Positions 8,409 through 17,546 of a stretch of DNA of 64,000 nt are shown here, in pieces (the first letter of the stretch is position 1; each line of letters starts with the position of its first letter). The stretch spans positions 83,096-147,095 of the forward strand of contig NZ_PEKX01000006.1 in assembly GCF_002796985.1 (NCBI RefSeq), read 5' to 3'. This DNA comes from Pseudomonas sp. Its GTDB lineage: Bacteria > Pseudomonadota > Gammaproteobacteria > Pseudomonadales > Pseudomonadaceae. Under the pieces are notes generated by a model, which did not search any database, was not told where the DNA came from, and saw only the letters and a list, made by a program, of their open reading frames with translations. A program made the translations under genes and the position numbers.

Positions 8409-9748
8409 TCCGATCGCTGCGGCTGCGCCTGATGATCGGTGCGGCGATTCTTGCCGTGCTGTTCATGGTGGCGCTGCTGCCGGCTCTCCAGCGTGCCTTC
8501 AGCATCGCTTTGGAGAACGCCATCCAGCAGCGTCTGGCGGCGGACGTGGCGACCCTGGTGTCCTCGGCGCGCATCGAAGGTAACGTCCTGAGCATGCCCG
8601 AGCACCTGCCGGTGGAGGACTTCAACCTCCCCGAATCCAAGCTGCTGGGCTTCATCTACGACCAGTCCGGGAAGCTGGTGTGGCGCTCCACCTCGGCGCA
8701 GGACGAGAGCGTCGATTACTCGCCCAGGTACGACGGCCTGATGGACGAGTTCACCCGTATCCGTGATGCCACTGGCCAGGAGTTCTTCGTCTATGACGTG
8801 GAGATCGACCTGCTCGGCGGCCAGCGCGCGGCCTACAGCATTGTCACCATGCAGCCGGAAAGCGAGTTCCGCGAATTGGTCAGCGGCTTCCGCGACCAGC
8901 TCTACGTCTGGCTGGGTGGCGCGCTGTTGCTGCTGCTGGGCCTGCTCTGGCTCGGCCTGGGCTGGGGGTTTCGCTCCATGCGCGGGTTGCGTTCGGAGCT
9001 GGACCAGATCGAGACCGGTGACCGCGAACGCCTGAGCGATGACCACCCCCAGGAGATGCTGCGCCTGACCGGCTCGGTGAACCGCCTGCTGGACAGCGAG
9101 CGCGCCCAGCGCGAGCGCTACCGCAATTCCCTGGGCGACCTCGCCCATAGCCTGAAGACGCCGCTGGCGGTACTGCAGGGCGTCAGTGAAACCCTCGCCG
9201 ATGAGCCGAAGAACCGCGAACAGGTGCAGGTGCTGCGGACCCAGATCGAGCGCATGAGCCAGCAGATCGGTTACCAGTTGCAGCGCGCGACCATGCGCAA
9301 GAGCGGCCTGATTCGCCACCGCGCAGCCCTCGATCCCCTGCTGGACACCATCGCCGGCGCGCTGGACAAGGTTTACCGCGACAAGCGCGTGAAGCTGGAG
9401 CGGGATATCCCGCCGGGCTTTTCCCTGCCGCTGGAGAAGGGCGCATTGCTGGAGATGCTCGGCAACCTGCTGGAGAACGCGTACCGCCTGTGCCTGACCA
9501 CGGTGAAGGTCAGCGCGCGCAAGAATGGCCGGATGTTCGAGCTGATCATCGAGGACGATGGCCCCGGCGTGCCGGCCAGCCAGCGGGAACGCATCCTCAA
9601 GCGCGGCGAGCGGCTGGACACCCAGCACCCCGGCCAGGGTATTGGCACGGCGGTGGTGAAGGACATCATCGACAGCTACGACGGCGAACTGGCGCTGGAG
9701 GATTCCGTGCTGGGCGGGGCGTGTTTCCGGATTCGGTTGCCGGGGTGA
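8405..9748 (+). CDS. phoQ: Sensor histidine kinase PhoQ
   Basis: The 447-residue inner-membrane kinase senses low Mg2+ and cationic peptides. It has a first transmembrane segment at ~11-29, a periplasmic sensor domain, a second segment at ~170-193 (LLLLLGLLWLGLGWGF), a HAMP region, the H-box LGDLAHSLKTPLAVL, then NLLENAYRL (N box), EDDGPGVP (G1) and GQGIG (G2). I chose the GTG start at 8405 because it gives MIRSLRLRLM, as in P. aeruginosa, and overlaps phoP by GTGA. Confidence 0.94.
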   Translation: MIRSLRLRLMIGAAILAVLFMVALLPALQRAFSIALENAIQQRLAADVATLVSSARIEGNVLSMPEHLPVEDFNLPESKLLGFIYDQSGKLVWRSTSAQDESVDYSPRYDGLMDEFTRIRDATGQEFFVYDVEIDLLGGQRAAYSIVTMQPESEFRELVSGFRDQLYVWLGGALLLLLGLLWLGLGWGFRSMRGLRSELDQIETGDRERLSDDHPQEMLRLTGSVNRLLDSERAQRERYRNSLGDLAHSLKTPLAVLQGVSETLADEPKNREQVQVLRTQIERMSQQIGYQLQRATMRKSGLIRHRAALDPLLDTIAGALDKVYRDKRVKLERDIPPGFSLPLEKGALLEMLGNLLENAYRLCLTTVKVSARKNGRMFELIIEDDGPGVPASQRERILKRGERLDTQHPGQGIGTAVVKDIIDSYDGELALEDSVLGGACFRIRLPG

Positions 9749-9767
9749 GGGCTACTCTTTCGCTCCC

Positions 9768-9850
9768 GTAGGATAGTGTGGAGCGAAGCGATACCCATCA
9801 TTCGTGAGATGTCCGGGGCAGCATGGGTATCCCAAGCTCCACCCATCCTG
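9768..9850. repeat. Dispersed palindromic repeat, family A, copy 2
   Basis: Inverted arms (GTAGGAT...GGAGCGAAGCGATACCCAT and complement) flank a 28-base loop, between convergent phoQ and an araC-type gene. Confidence 0.8.
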
Positions 9851-9867
9851 TGACAAGCCCGCAACAG

Positions 9868-10869
9868 TCACTCCCCCTGCTGCGCCCGGTAAGCCCCCGG
9901 CGTCAGCCCCGTCCATTTCTTGAACGCCCGGTGGAAGGCCGAAGGCTCGGAGAAGCCGAGCTGGTCGGCGATGTCCTGAATCGAATGCTCGGCGCGCCCC
10001 AGGCAGTAGATCGCCAGGTCGCGGCGCAGCTGGTCCTTCAACTCCTGGAAGTTCGGCCCTTCCTCGCGCAGATGGCGGCGCAGGGTCTGCGGGCTCATGT
10101 GCAGTTGCGCGGCGACCTGCTCCAGATCTGGCCAACTGCGGCAGTCGCGGCCGAGCAGGCGGCGGATCTGGCTGGTCAGGCTGTCGCCGCCATCGGGGCG
10201 GGCGAGCAGGTCGGCGGGGGAGTCCTTGAGGAAGTGCTTGAGCGTGCGCTCGTCCTGTAGCAGTGGCATGTCCAGGTAACGCGCCTGCAACAGCAGGCTG
10301 GTGCTGCCGGCCGAGAAGCGGCGAGGGCAGGGGAAGATCAGGTCGTATTCGGCCTGGTGCTCGGGCGCCGGGTAGCTGAAGGTAGCTTCGTCCAGACGGA
10401 TGCGCTGGCCGATCAGCCAGCTGGCCAGGCGGTGCCAGATCAGCAGCAGGCTCTCGGCGAGGAAATGATCCGGGTCACGCAGGTGCGTCTCGTCGAGGGT
10501 CAGTCGTGCCCAATCGCCCTCGCGTACCAGTTCGATCCGCGGGGCGTTCGGAAACAGTCCATAGAACAGCGCACCGCGTCCCAGTGCTTTCTCCAGCGTG
10601 CGGCAATGGATGATCGCATTGCACATCATGGCGAAGGTGCCGCGCTTGCTGGGCATGGCGCCGAAGCCCATGTATTCGTCGTCGAGCACTTCCCAAAGGC
10701 GCTGCAGCAGGCAGGTGAACTGCGAGGGATCGATGCGCGCGCGGGGCTCGTCGAGGATCGCCGGGGCGATGCCGGCTTCACGCAGCAACAGTTGAATGTC
10801 CAGCCCCTTGCGCTGCGCGCCGTGAACGGCGGCGCGGACGAAATGGCTGGCAATGGTGCGTTCACGCAT
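9868..10869 (-). CDS. AraC-family transcriptional regulator
   Basis: The 333-residue protein has an N-terminal Arabinose_bd-type domain and a C-terminal AraC helix-turn-helix. The domain has two HTH motifs, LEQVAAQLHMSPQTLRRHL and IQDIADQLGFSEPSAFHRAFKKWTG. I chose the start at MRERTIASHF because AAGGA precedes it at good spacing; an upstream in-frame start at 10902 lacks one. It is divergent from dctA, and in P. aeruginosa the equivalent neighbour pair is PA1182-PA1183. The ligand is unknown; regulation of the adjacent C4-dicarboxylate transporter is possible but not shown. Confidence 0.88.
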   Translation of the reverse strand: MRERTIASHFVRAAVHGAQRKGLDIQLLLREAGIAPAILDEPRARIDPSQFTCLLQRLWEVLDDEYMGFGAMPSKRGTFAMMCNAIIHCRTLEKALGRGALFYGLFPNAPRIELVREGDWARLTLDETHLRDPDHFLAESLLLIWHRLASWLIGQRIRLDEATFSYPAPEHQAEYDLIFPCPRRFSAGSTSLLLQARYLDMPLLQDERTLKHFLKDSPADLLARPDGGDSLTSQIRRLLGRDCRSWPDLEQVAAQLHMSPQTLRRHLREEGPNFQELKDQLRRDLAIYCLGRAEHSIQDIADQLGFSEPSAFHRAFKKWTGLTPGAYRAQQGE

Positions 10870-10965
10870 GAGCGGTCCTTGTTGTTCTGGTCGCACGTCC
10901 AACAGCGGTGCGATAAACCCGATCGAACCTGATCGGGGTTCTACAATCTACGGTACGAAGGCCCT

Positions 10966-11020
10966 GGCGGATACCCGCCAGAGGGCGGGAAACCCGCCAG
11001 CGAGAAGGCGGATTTCCGCC
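10966..11020. promoter_or_regulatory. Three tandem palindromes upstream of dctA, candidate DctD sites
   Basis: GGCGG-N4-CCGCC at 10966-10979, GGGCGGG-AA-ACCCGCC-type at 10983-10998 and GGCGGATTTCCGCC at 11007-11020 are repeated about two turns apart. They lie roughly 90-145 bases upstream of a sigma-54 promoter. This is the layout expected of enhancer sites for an NtrC-type activator such as DctD. Confidence 0.6.
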
Positions 11021-11096
11021 ATTTCTGGAGCCTTCCGTGCCGTGACTTTGCGTGCAAGCTATTGAATTTAAAGAGTTATGTTATTTTTTTAAGGTC

Positions 11097-11111
11097 TGGC
11101 ACAGCACTTGC
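11097..11111 (+). promoter_or_regulatory. Sigma-54 promoter of dctA
   Basis: TGGCAC-N5-TTGC matches the -24/-12 consensus with correct spacing and lies 121 bases upstream of the dctA start. dctA genes in Pseudomonas and rhizobia are known to depend on RpoN and DctB/DctD. Confidence 0.8.
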
Positions 11112-11232
11112 GATATGCGCTCAAGGCCTGCCGTCTGGCATGCCCTGAAAACAAATTCTCCCATTGCAGGGAGATAACGCGTTCGGTGTGGTGTTCCCCC
11201 AGGGAGCACTCACCCGTGAGGACAGAGCTGCC

Positions 11233-12534
11233 ATGACCAAGCAACCCTTCTACAAAAGCCTGTACGTGCAGGTACTGATCGCCATCGCCATCGGTATCGC
11301 ACTCGGCCACTTCTACCCCGACACCGCCAAACTGATGAAGCCGCTGGGCGATGGCTTCGTCAAACTGATCAAGATGGCCATCGCGCCGATCATCTTCTGC
11401 ACCGTGGTGACCGGCATCGCCGGCATGCAGAGCATGAAGGCCGTGGGCAAGACGGGCGGCATGGCACTGCTGTACTTCGAAATCGTTTCCACCATCGCGC
11501 TGATCATCGGCCTGGTCGTGGTCAACGTGGTCCAGCCGGGCGCCGGCATGCACGCCGACGTCGCCACGCTGACCGCCGAAATGAACAAGAACGCGGCGCT
11601 CACCGGCTTCATCGCATCAGGCGAGAAGCAGAGCACCATCGACTTCTTCATGAACGTCATCCCGGGCACCGTGGTCGGCGCCTTCGCCAACGGTGACATC
11701 CTCCAGGTGCTGTTCTTCTCCGTGCTGTTCGGCTACGCGCTGCACCGCCTGGGCGACTACGGCAAGCCGGTGTTCGAGTTCATCGATCGCATCACCCACG
11801 TGATGTTCAACATCATCAACGTGATCATGAAGGTCGCTCCCATCGGCGCCTTCGGTGCCATGGCCTTCACCATCGGTGCCTATGGCCTTGGTTCGCTGGT
11901 GCAACTGGGCCAGCTGATGCTGTGCTTCTACATCACCTGCCTGCTGTTCGTGCTGGTCGTGCTTGGCGGCATTGCCCGCGCCCACGGCTTCAACATCCTG
12001 CGCTTCATCTCCTACATCCGCGAAGAGCTGCTGATCGTGCTGGGCACCTCGTCCTCCGAATCCGCCCTGCCGCGCATGATCGCCAAGATGGAGAAGCTGG
12101 GCGCCGACAAGAGCGTCGTCGGCCTGGTGATCCCCACCGGCTACTCGTTCAACCTGGACGGCACCTCGATCTACCTGACCATGGCCGCCGTGTTCATCGC
12201 CCAGGCTACCGACACCCCGATGGACATCGGCCACCAGTTGACCCTGCTGGTAGTGCTGCTGATCGCCTCCAAGGGCGCCGCCGGTGTCACCGGTTCGGGC
12301 TTCATCGTACTGGCTGCGACCCTGTCCGCGGTCGGCCACCTGCCGGTTGCCGGTCTGGCGCTGATCCTGGGTATCGACCGTTTCATGTCCGAGGCCCGCG
12401 CGCTGACCAACCTGGTTGGCAACGGCGTCGCCACCATCGTGGTCGCCAAGTGGTGCAAGCAGCTGGACGAGAAGACCCTGTCTGCGGAACTGGCCGCTGG
12501 CCCGGGCAACTCGGCGGAGCTGCAGCCTTCCTGA
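11233..12534 (+). CDS. dctA: C4-dicarboxylate transporter DctA
   Basis: The 433-residue inner-membrane symporter takes up succinate, fumarate and malate with protons or Na+. It is a DAACS/GltPh-fold protein. The serine-rich re-entrant loop reads LGTSSSESALPR, the NLDGTSIY motif precedes the second hairpin loop, and TGSGF-I-LAAT follows. The start MTKQPFYKSLYVQVLI is preceded by GAGGA at slightly long spacing; upstream in-frame codons would extend into the leader. A sigma-54 promoter and palindromic sites precede it, and an intrinsic terminator follows. Confidence 0.93.
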   Translation: MTKQPFYKSLYVQVLIAIAIGIALGHFYPDTAKLMKPLGDGFVKLIKMAIAPIIFCTVVTGIAGMQSMKAVGKTGGMALLYFEIVSTIALIIGLVVVNVVQPGAGMHADVATLTAEMNKNAALTGFIASGEKQSTIDFFMNVIPGTVVGAFANGDILQVLFFSVLFGYALHRLGDYGKPVFEFIDRITHVMFNIINVIMKVAPIGAFGAMAFTIGAYGLGSLVQLGQLMLCFYITCLLFVLVVLGGIARAHGFNILRFISYIREELLIVLGTSSSESALPRMIAKMEKLGADKSVVGLVIPTGYSFNLDGTSIYLTMAAVFIAQATDTPMDIGHQLTLLVVLLIASKGAAGVTGSGFIVLAATLSAVGHLPVAGLALILGIDRFMSEARALTNLVGNGVATIVVAKWCKQLDEKTLSAELAAGPGNSAELQPS

Positions 12535-12590
12535 CGGGTTTCCCAACGAGCAATTCGGCCCGGTGAACGTGAAGCACCGGAGCCTTTCCA

Positions 12591-12616
12591 GCCCGCTCAT
12601 TTGAGCGGGCTTTTTT
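12591..12616 (+). terminator. Terminator of dctA
   Basis: Stem GCCCGCTC / GAGCGGGC, 4-nt loop, then six T. Confidence 0.9.
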
Positions 12617-12645
12617 ATGGGCGAGTGGTTTGCGCCAGGTTCTTC

Positions 12646-12724
12646 GTAGGAGCGAGCTTGCTCGCGAATGGTTTCCAGCAAGCAGCGGAGTCGGGCGGGT
12701 TCGCGAGCAAGCTCGCTCCCACAG
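12646..12724. repeat. Dispersed palindromic repeat, family B, two-armed copy
   Basis: GTAGGAGCGAGCTTGCTCGCGAA and its inverted partner ending GCTCGCTCCCACAG enclose about 30 bases. The same unit occurs at 6866-6890. The rest of 12617-12870 shows no gene. Confidence 0.8.
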
Positions 12725-12870
12725 ATGCTCCGTGCCTTCGACCGGTCGAGAATGAGGAGGCCGGACACCGGCAACCAGAGCCTACCCGGCGAGCGTAGGA
12801 GAGGACTTCGTCCGCGATCGGGTGGGCGTCAGCGAGGAGGGCGCATTGCTGCAGGAAGGGAGCCGGACGA

Positions 12871-14262
12871 TCAGAGAATGATCTTGTCCTTGAGCTTCTC
12901 CGCCGCCTGCTGCAGCGCCTGGATGACCCGTTCCTTGTCGTAGTTCTGCACGTTGTTGGTGTCCAGGTACATGGAGAAGCCCGGCACCTCGTGCTCGACG
13001 AAGCTGGGGTTGGAACCCAGGTCGCGGCGGAAGTCGACCACCTGGTAGATCTGCACCGGCTTGCTGAAGCCTTTCACGGTGATCTGGCCCTTGTCGCGGC
13101 ACATCAGCACATCCTTCACCAGCGAGTAGGTCTCGTGGCTGATGAGGATCTCGCCGGCTTCGGCGGCGCTTTCCAGGCGGCTGGCGAGGTTCACTTCGCG
13201 GCCGATGATGGTGTAGTCCATGCGCGTATCGGCGCCGAAGTTGCCCACGGTGCAGTAGCCGGTGTTCAGGCCCATCCGCACCTCCAGCGGCTTGGTGATG
13301 CCCTGGGCGCGCCACTGCTGGCGCATGACCTTCATGTGCTTGCGCATCGCCACGGCCATGGACACGGCGGCCACGGCATCCTTCTTCGCGCCCTGGGTGG
13401 CCGGGTCGCCGAAGAACACCATCACGCAGTCGCCGACGAACTTGTCGATGGTGCCGCCGTATTTCAGGGCGATCTTCGACATCTCGTTGAGGTAGTTGTT
13501 GAGCATGTCGGTGAGGGCTTCGGCTTCGAGCTCCTCGGACAGCTCGGTGAAGCCCTTGATGTCGGAGAAGAACACCGTGAGCTTCTTGCGCTGGGTCTCC
13601 AGGCGCACGCTGCGCTTGCCGCTGAAGATCGATTCCCACACCTGCGGCGACAGGTACTTGGCCAGGTTGCTGGCCAGGCGCGCGGCCTTTTCCTGCTCCA
13701 GGGTGATGGCCGAGCGGGCCAGGGCCAGGCGCAGGCCCTGCTGGTGCACGAAGAAGGCGGTAACGCAGATGTACAGCGTGGAGAACAGTACGCTGACCAG
13801 GGCGACGATGCTTGGCGTCTGGCCCTTGTAGGCTGGGGCGATCAGCGCGGCGCTGAGCACCGCGGCGCTCAGTGCCACCAGCAGCGCCAGGCCCAGGGAG
13901 CGCAGGCCGCCGATGATCAGCGCGGAGAAGGCGAGGACCAGCACCAGCATCAGGCTGGGCACTTCGGAGAAGCCCAGCAGTGTGGTGGCGATGCCGGCGT
14001 GCAGGGCGTCGACGAACAGCAGCACCAGGCGGGTGCGCTGCGGGTGGTCGCGCTTGAATCGGCGGCTGACCTGCTGGGCGAGGTGCGGGTAGAGCAGGGC
14101 ATACGGAATCATCCAGAGGATGTCGTAGCCGAAATACTTGGCAACGGTGCCGGCGGTGATGGTTGCGGCAACGGCAATATAGGCCAGCACGCGGGAATGG
14201 TATTCGCGCAGGGGAACGGGGGTGAGCGAACTGCTGGAGCGCTCGAGAACGTTAGGCTTCAT
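12871..14262 (-). CDS. cyaB: Membrane class III adenylate cyclase CyaB (MASE2 domain)
   Basis: The 463-residue protein makes cAMP from ATP. The N-terminal ~170 residues hold about six transmembrane helices of the MASE2 sensor domain. The C-terminal half is a class III cyclase: FFSDIKGFT gives the first metal Asp, DKFVGDCVMVFFGDP the second, and GLNTGYCTVGNFG and REVNLASRLE the substrate and transition-state residues. In P. aeruginosa CyaB supplies the cAMP for Vfr-dependent virulence genes. The ATG at 14262 was chosen over the TTG two codons upstream; AGGGAAG lies upstream of both. Confidence 0.9.
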   Translation of the reverse strand: MKPNVLERSSSSLTPVPLREYHSRVLAYIAVAATITAGTVAKYFGYDILWMIPYALLYPHLAQQVSRRFKRDHPQRTRLVLLFVDALHAGIATTLLGFSEVPSLMLVLVLAFSALIIGGLRSLGLALLVALSAAVLSAALIAPAYKGQTPSIVALVSVLFSTLYICVTAFFVHQQGLRLALARSAITLEQEKAARLASNLAKYLSPQVWESIFSGKRSVRLETQRKKLTVFFSDIKGFTELSEELEAEALTDMLNNYLNEMSKIALKYGGTIDKFVGDCVMVFFGDPATQGAKKDAVAAVSMAVAMRKHMKVMRQQWRAQGITKPLEVRMGLNTGYCTVGNFGADTRMDYTIIGREVNLASRLESAAEAGEILISHETYSLVKDVLMCRDKGQITVKGFSKPVQIYQVVDFRRDLGSNPSFVEHEVPGFSMYLDTNNVQNYDKERVIQALQQAAEKLKDKIIL

Positions 14263-14403
14263 GCGCAAGAAACTTCCCTAGTGCGCGTAGGCTCGTGGCC
14301 AATTGCGCGTCTGATTTTGGGGGAATCTTATTCCATGCGCAGTCCCCGGGGCCAGCGACGGTTCGACACTCTTCGCCGCGGACCGCCGGTCACCTCGGGA
14401 CCC

Positions 14404-14988
14404 TCAGGCCATCGTGCCGTCGGGCTTCTGGTAGATCGAGCGGCGGGGCTGGGCAAAGACCCGCCGCAGCATGGGTTCGAAGAACGCCAGGGGCAGCACT
14501 TCGCCGTCCGGATCGAAGGCGGCGGCGTCGTAGCGCGCGCAGAATTCGATGGTCTGCTCGAACTGCGGGTGGTCCTTGAACTGCTCGCGCAGGTGCCGGT
14601 CCAGACCCAGGTGGTGGAAGAAGTAGTAGCCCTGGAAGATCGCGTGCTTCTCGATCATCCACAGGTTCGCCTCGCTGACGAACGGCTTGAGGATGGCCGC
14701 GGCGATGTCGGCGTGGTTGAACGAGCCGAGGGTGTCGCCGATATCGTGGAGCAGGGCGCAGACCACGTACTCCTCGTCGCGGCCGTCACGGTGGGCCAGG
14801 GTGGCGGTCTGTAGCGAGTGGGTCAGGCGATCCACCGGGAAGCCGCCGAAGTCGCCGTCGAGCAGGCGCAGGTGGGTCAGGATGCGGTCGGGCAGGAGGG
14901 CGGCGTACTGGCCGAAGTCCTTGGCGATGATCGCCCAGTCCTCGGCGCTGCCGTCTTCCATGTGGGTGAAGTGGGCGCGTGCGTTCAT
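14404..14988 (-). CDS. HD-domain protein with PhnZ/MIOX-like ligand set
   Basis: The 194-residue protein has the HD-fold ligand series His57 (THSLQT), His81-Asp82 (LHDIGD), His92 (FNHADI), His115 (EKHAIFQGYY) and Asp154 (ARYDAAAFD). Six ligands of this kind bind two metals. In the PhnZ, TmpB and myo-inositol oxygenase branch the metals are iron and the enzyme is a mixed-valent diiron oxygenase, while ordinary HD proteins are phosphohydrolases. Databases tend to call relatives 'predicted HD phosphohydrolase'. There is no phosphonate gene nearby. The substrate is unknown. Confidence 0.75.
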   Translation of the reverse strand: MNARAHFTHMEDGSAEDWAIIAKDFGQYAALLPDRILTHLRLLDGDFGGFPVDRLTHSLQTATLAHRDGRDEEYVVCALLHDIGDTLGSFNHADIAAAILKPFVSEANLWMIEKHAIFQGYYFFHHLGLDRHLREQFKDHPQFEQTIEFCARYDAAAFDPDGEVLPLAFFEPMLRRVFAQPRRSIYQKPDGTMA

Positions 14989-15147
14989 CAGGCTGTCCTC
15001 TTGTGATTGTTGGAGGGGGACGGCTCCAGTCTAGAAGCCTGTCGCAGCGGCGGTAGTGTCCGTGCAGCGCCAGCGGGGTGTCCCGGTGGGCGCGAATGGC
15101 GTGGCATCAGCCGCGCGGATGGCGGCCGCTCTGGCCAGAAGAAACGC

Positions 15148-15951
15148 TCAAGGGTTCTGCGGGTCGTGGCCCAGCGACTGCAGGAACAGCGAGAACAGCT
15201 CCGGCTGCGAGGAGATGTCGAGCTTGTTGTACAGGTGGCGGCGGTGGACCTTGACGGTCTCCGGGGATATCGCCAGGCGCTCGGCCATGGCCTTGGAGGA
15301 GTAACCCCGCAGGATCAGCCGGGCGATCTCCAGCTCGCGCTCGGAAAGCACACCCGCGCCGAAGTGGCTCAGGGCATCGCGTACCTGCACCGCCACGCCG
15401 TCATTGGCACCCGGCAGCAGGCGTTGGCGGCGCTGCTGCCAGTGCTGCTGCATCAGTGCCAGCACCCAGGGGCAAAGCATCGCCAGCAGGCCGGTTTGCT
15501 CGCCGTCGAACAACCTGCGCATGCCCAGCGACAGCGACAGAGCGCCTTCGCCGGGCAGTTGGAGGATGAACTGCACCTCGTCCTCCAGCACGTTGTCGTG
15601 GAAGTAGCTGAGGAAGTACTCGCTCTGGCGGAACTGGTCCGGGGAAATTTCTTCCAGCCGGTACAGCCCGCTGGGCACGCCCTCGCGGCAGGCCTGGTAG
15701 AACGGGTCGAGTTGGAACAGGCCGTCGAGGTAGATGGCCATGGCCGCGGGCCCGGCGGTGGGCTCGGCGTCGTATTCCTCCAGCGCCACCGGCGTACCGC
15801 TGGCCGGGTAGAACATCGCCAGGGCGTTATCGAACGGCAGCCACTGGTGCAGTAGCAGGACCAGTTGTTTCCAGAAACGCGGCTGGCCGATCTGCTCGAT
15901 GGCGCGGCCGAGGTTGGCGTGCATGCCGACCTCGCGGAACAGGGTGTGCAT
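15148..15951 (-). CDS. LuxR-family transcriptional regulator
   Basis: The 267-residue protein ends in a LuxR-type helix-turn-helix (LSERELEIARLILRGYSSKAMAERL, then VKVHRRHLYNKL). The N-terminal ~190 residues do not resemble an acyl-homoserine-lactone domain or a receiver domain, so the signal is unknown. The start is uncertain: MHTLFREVG at 15951 has a distant GGAG, and an internal ATG at 15924 has a better-spaced GAGG. It is divergent from a permease / P1-peptidase pair, like PA1484 of P. aeruginosa, and is likely to regulate that pair. Confidence 0.82.
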   Translation of the reverse strand: MHTLFREVGMHANLGRAIEQIGQPRFWKQLVLLLHQWLPFDNALAMFYPASGTPVALEEYDAEPTAGPAAMAIYLDGLFQLDPFYQACREGVPSGLYRLEEISPDQFRQSEYFLSYFHDNVLEDEVQFILQLPGEGALSLSLGMRRLFDGEQTGLLAMLCPWVLALMQQHWQQRRQRLLPGANDGVAVQVRDALSHFGAGVLSERELEIARLILRGYSSKAMAERLAISPETVKVHRRHLYNKLDISSQPELFSLFLQSLGHDPQNP

Positions 15952-16162
15952 CGGCGGGTTTTCTCCAGTGCAGAGAGGGGGACTGGGCCCACGGTTTCCT
16001 CCTTTTACCCGCCCGCCGTCAAGGGGGCGTAACCCCAAATGGTGATTGGCCGCTGCGCGTACCCCGCACAGACTCAGCGCCACCTGACGCCCCGAGCAAG
16101 AGGGCGCAACAAGGTTTTCGTTCCTGCCTCAGCCACCAATAACAACACGAGGAAACAACGAT

Positions 16163-17527
16163 ATGAGCGCTTCCCCTGCGCCAGCGAGCGCGCTCAAGCC
16201 CAGCCTGGGCGTGCTCGACGTAGTCGCCATCACCGTCTCGGCGGTCACCCCCGCCAGCTCCGTTTTCGTCATCGCTCCCTTCGCCATCCAGCAGGCCGGC
16301 AGCGGCGCCTTCCTGGCCTTCGTCTTCGCCGGGTTCCTGGCCCTGATGTTCGCCTGGTGCTACGCCGAACTCGGCCGCGCCCACAGCTCCGCCGGCGGCG
16401 AGTACGTCTACGCCAAGCGCGTGTTCGGTGGTCTCGCTGGCTACGCCACCTTCCTTACCGTGCTGGTCTCGTTGCTGTTCATCCCGCCGGTACTGGCGAC
16501 GGGCGCGGCGACCTACCTCAACAACGCCCTGGGAACGAACTTCGACACCCAGACCGTCGCCCTGGTAATAGTCGCCGCCAGCTACGTGCTGGGCATCCTC
16601 AACATCCGCGTGAATGCCTGGATCACCGGCGTGTTCCTGCTCTGCGAAGTGGCGGCACTGCTGGTGATCGTGGTGCTCGGTTTCGGCCACGTCAGCCAGC
16701 CAATGAGCGTGCTGGTGCAGCCACAGCATATCGACGGCGGGATACTGGCCGCTGCGCCCTGGGCGCTGGTGATCGGCGCCGTGGGCACCGCGCTGTTCTC
16801 CTACAACGGTTTCGGCGGCGCGGTGCTGCTAGCCGAGGACATGAAGTGCGGCGGGCGCAGCGTGCACCGCGCAGTGATCTGGTCGCTGGTGCTGGTGGTG
16901 GTGATCGAGATCGTCCCGCTGACCGCGCTGCTGCTGGGCGCGCCCTCGCTGAAAGACATGATCGCCAGCCCCGACCCGGTCGGCTACCTGCTCACCGCCC
17001 ATGGCAACGAAACGCTGTCGCGGCTGGTCAGCGCCGGCATCTTCCTCTCGGTGTTCAACGCCATCGTCGCCATCGTCATCCAGGTCGGCCGGGTGATCTT
17101 CAGCAGCGGCCGCGACGAGCTGTGGACGCCGCTGATGAACCGCGCTTTCACCCGCATCCATCCGCGCTGGGAGTCGCCCTGGATCGCCACGCTGTTCCTC
17201 GGCGTGCCCTCGGCCGCGCTGAGCTTCAGCTCGAACCTGGAGGAGCTGACCTCCTTCACCGTCCTGCTGCTGGTGATGGTCTACCTGGTGGTAGCGCTTT
17301 GCGCGCTGTTCAGCCGCGTGCTGCGCCGCGACCGCGAGCATCCGTACCGCATGCCGCTGTGGCCGCTGCCGGCGATGCTGGCGGTGGTCGGTGCCGGCTA
17401 CCTGCTGCTCAACCTGTTGCTCGACGCTTCCTCGCGGGACGTCATGATCATTGCCGGGATACTGGCCGTGTCGGTGATTCTCTACAGCACCTACGGCAAG
17501 CTCAGCCCGGCCTTCCAGAAGCTCTGA
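16163..17527 (+). CDS. APC-superfamily amino acid permease
   Basis: The 454-residue protein has about twelve transmembrane helices. The N-terminal TVSAVTPASSVFVIAPFAI is the unwound TM1 region of APC transporters, and the TM2-TM3 region (FAWCYAELGRAHSSAGGEYVY) is well kept. GAGGAAACAACG gives a strong ribosome binding site. It is followed after 19 bases by a P1-family aminopeptidase gene. Import of an amide or small peptide that the peptidase then cleaves is a reasonable inference. It resembles PA1485. Confidence 0.87.
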   Translation: MSASPAPASALKPSLGVLDVVAITVSAVTPASSVFVIAPFAIQQAGSGAFLAFVFAGFLALMFAWCYAELGRAHSSAGGEYVYAKRVFGGLAGYATFLTVLVSLLFIPPVLATGAATYLNNALGTNFDTQTVALVIVAASYVLGILNIRVNAWITGVFLLCEVAALLVIVVLGFGHVSQPMSVLVQPQHIDGGILAAAPWALVIGAVGTALFSYNGFGGAVLLAEDMKCGGRSVHRAVIWSLVLVVVIEIVPLTALLLGAPSLKDMIASPDPVGYLLTAHGNETLSRLVSAGIFLSVFNAIVAIVIQVGRVIFSSGRDELWTPLMNRAFTRIHPRWESPWIATLFLGVPSAALSFSSNLEELTSFTVLLLVMVYLVVALCALFSRVLRRDREHPYRMPLWPLPAMLAVVGAGYLLLNLLLDASSRDVMIIAGILAVSVILYSTYGKLSPAFQKL

Positions 17528-17546
17528 ACCTTTCCAAGGAGACAGC

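Noticed and set aside
13000..14814. Long plus-strand open frame opposite cyaB and the HD gene
   Set aside because: High-GC antisense shadow. The His/Glu/Gly-rich translation matches no family and spans two real genes.
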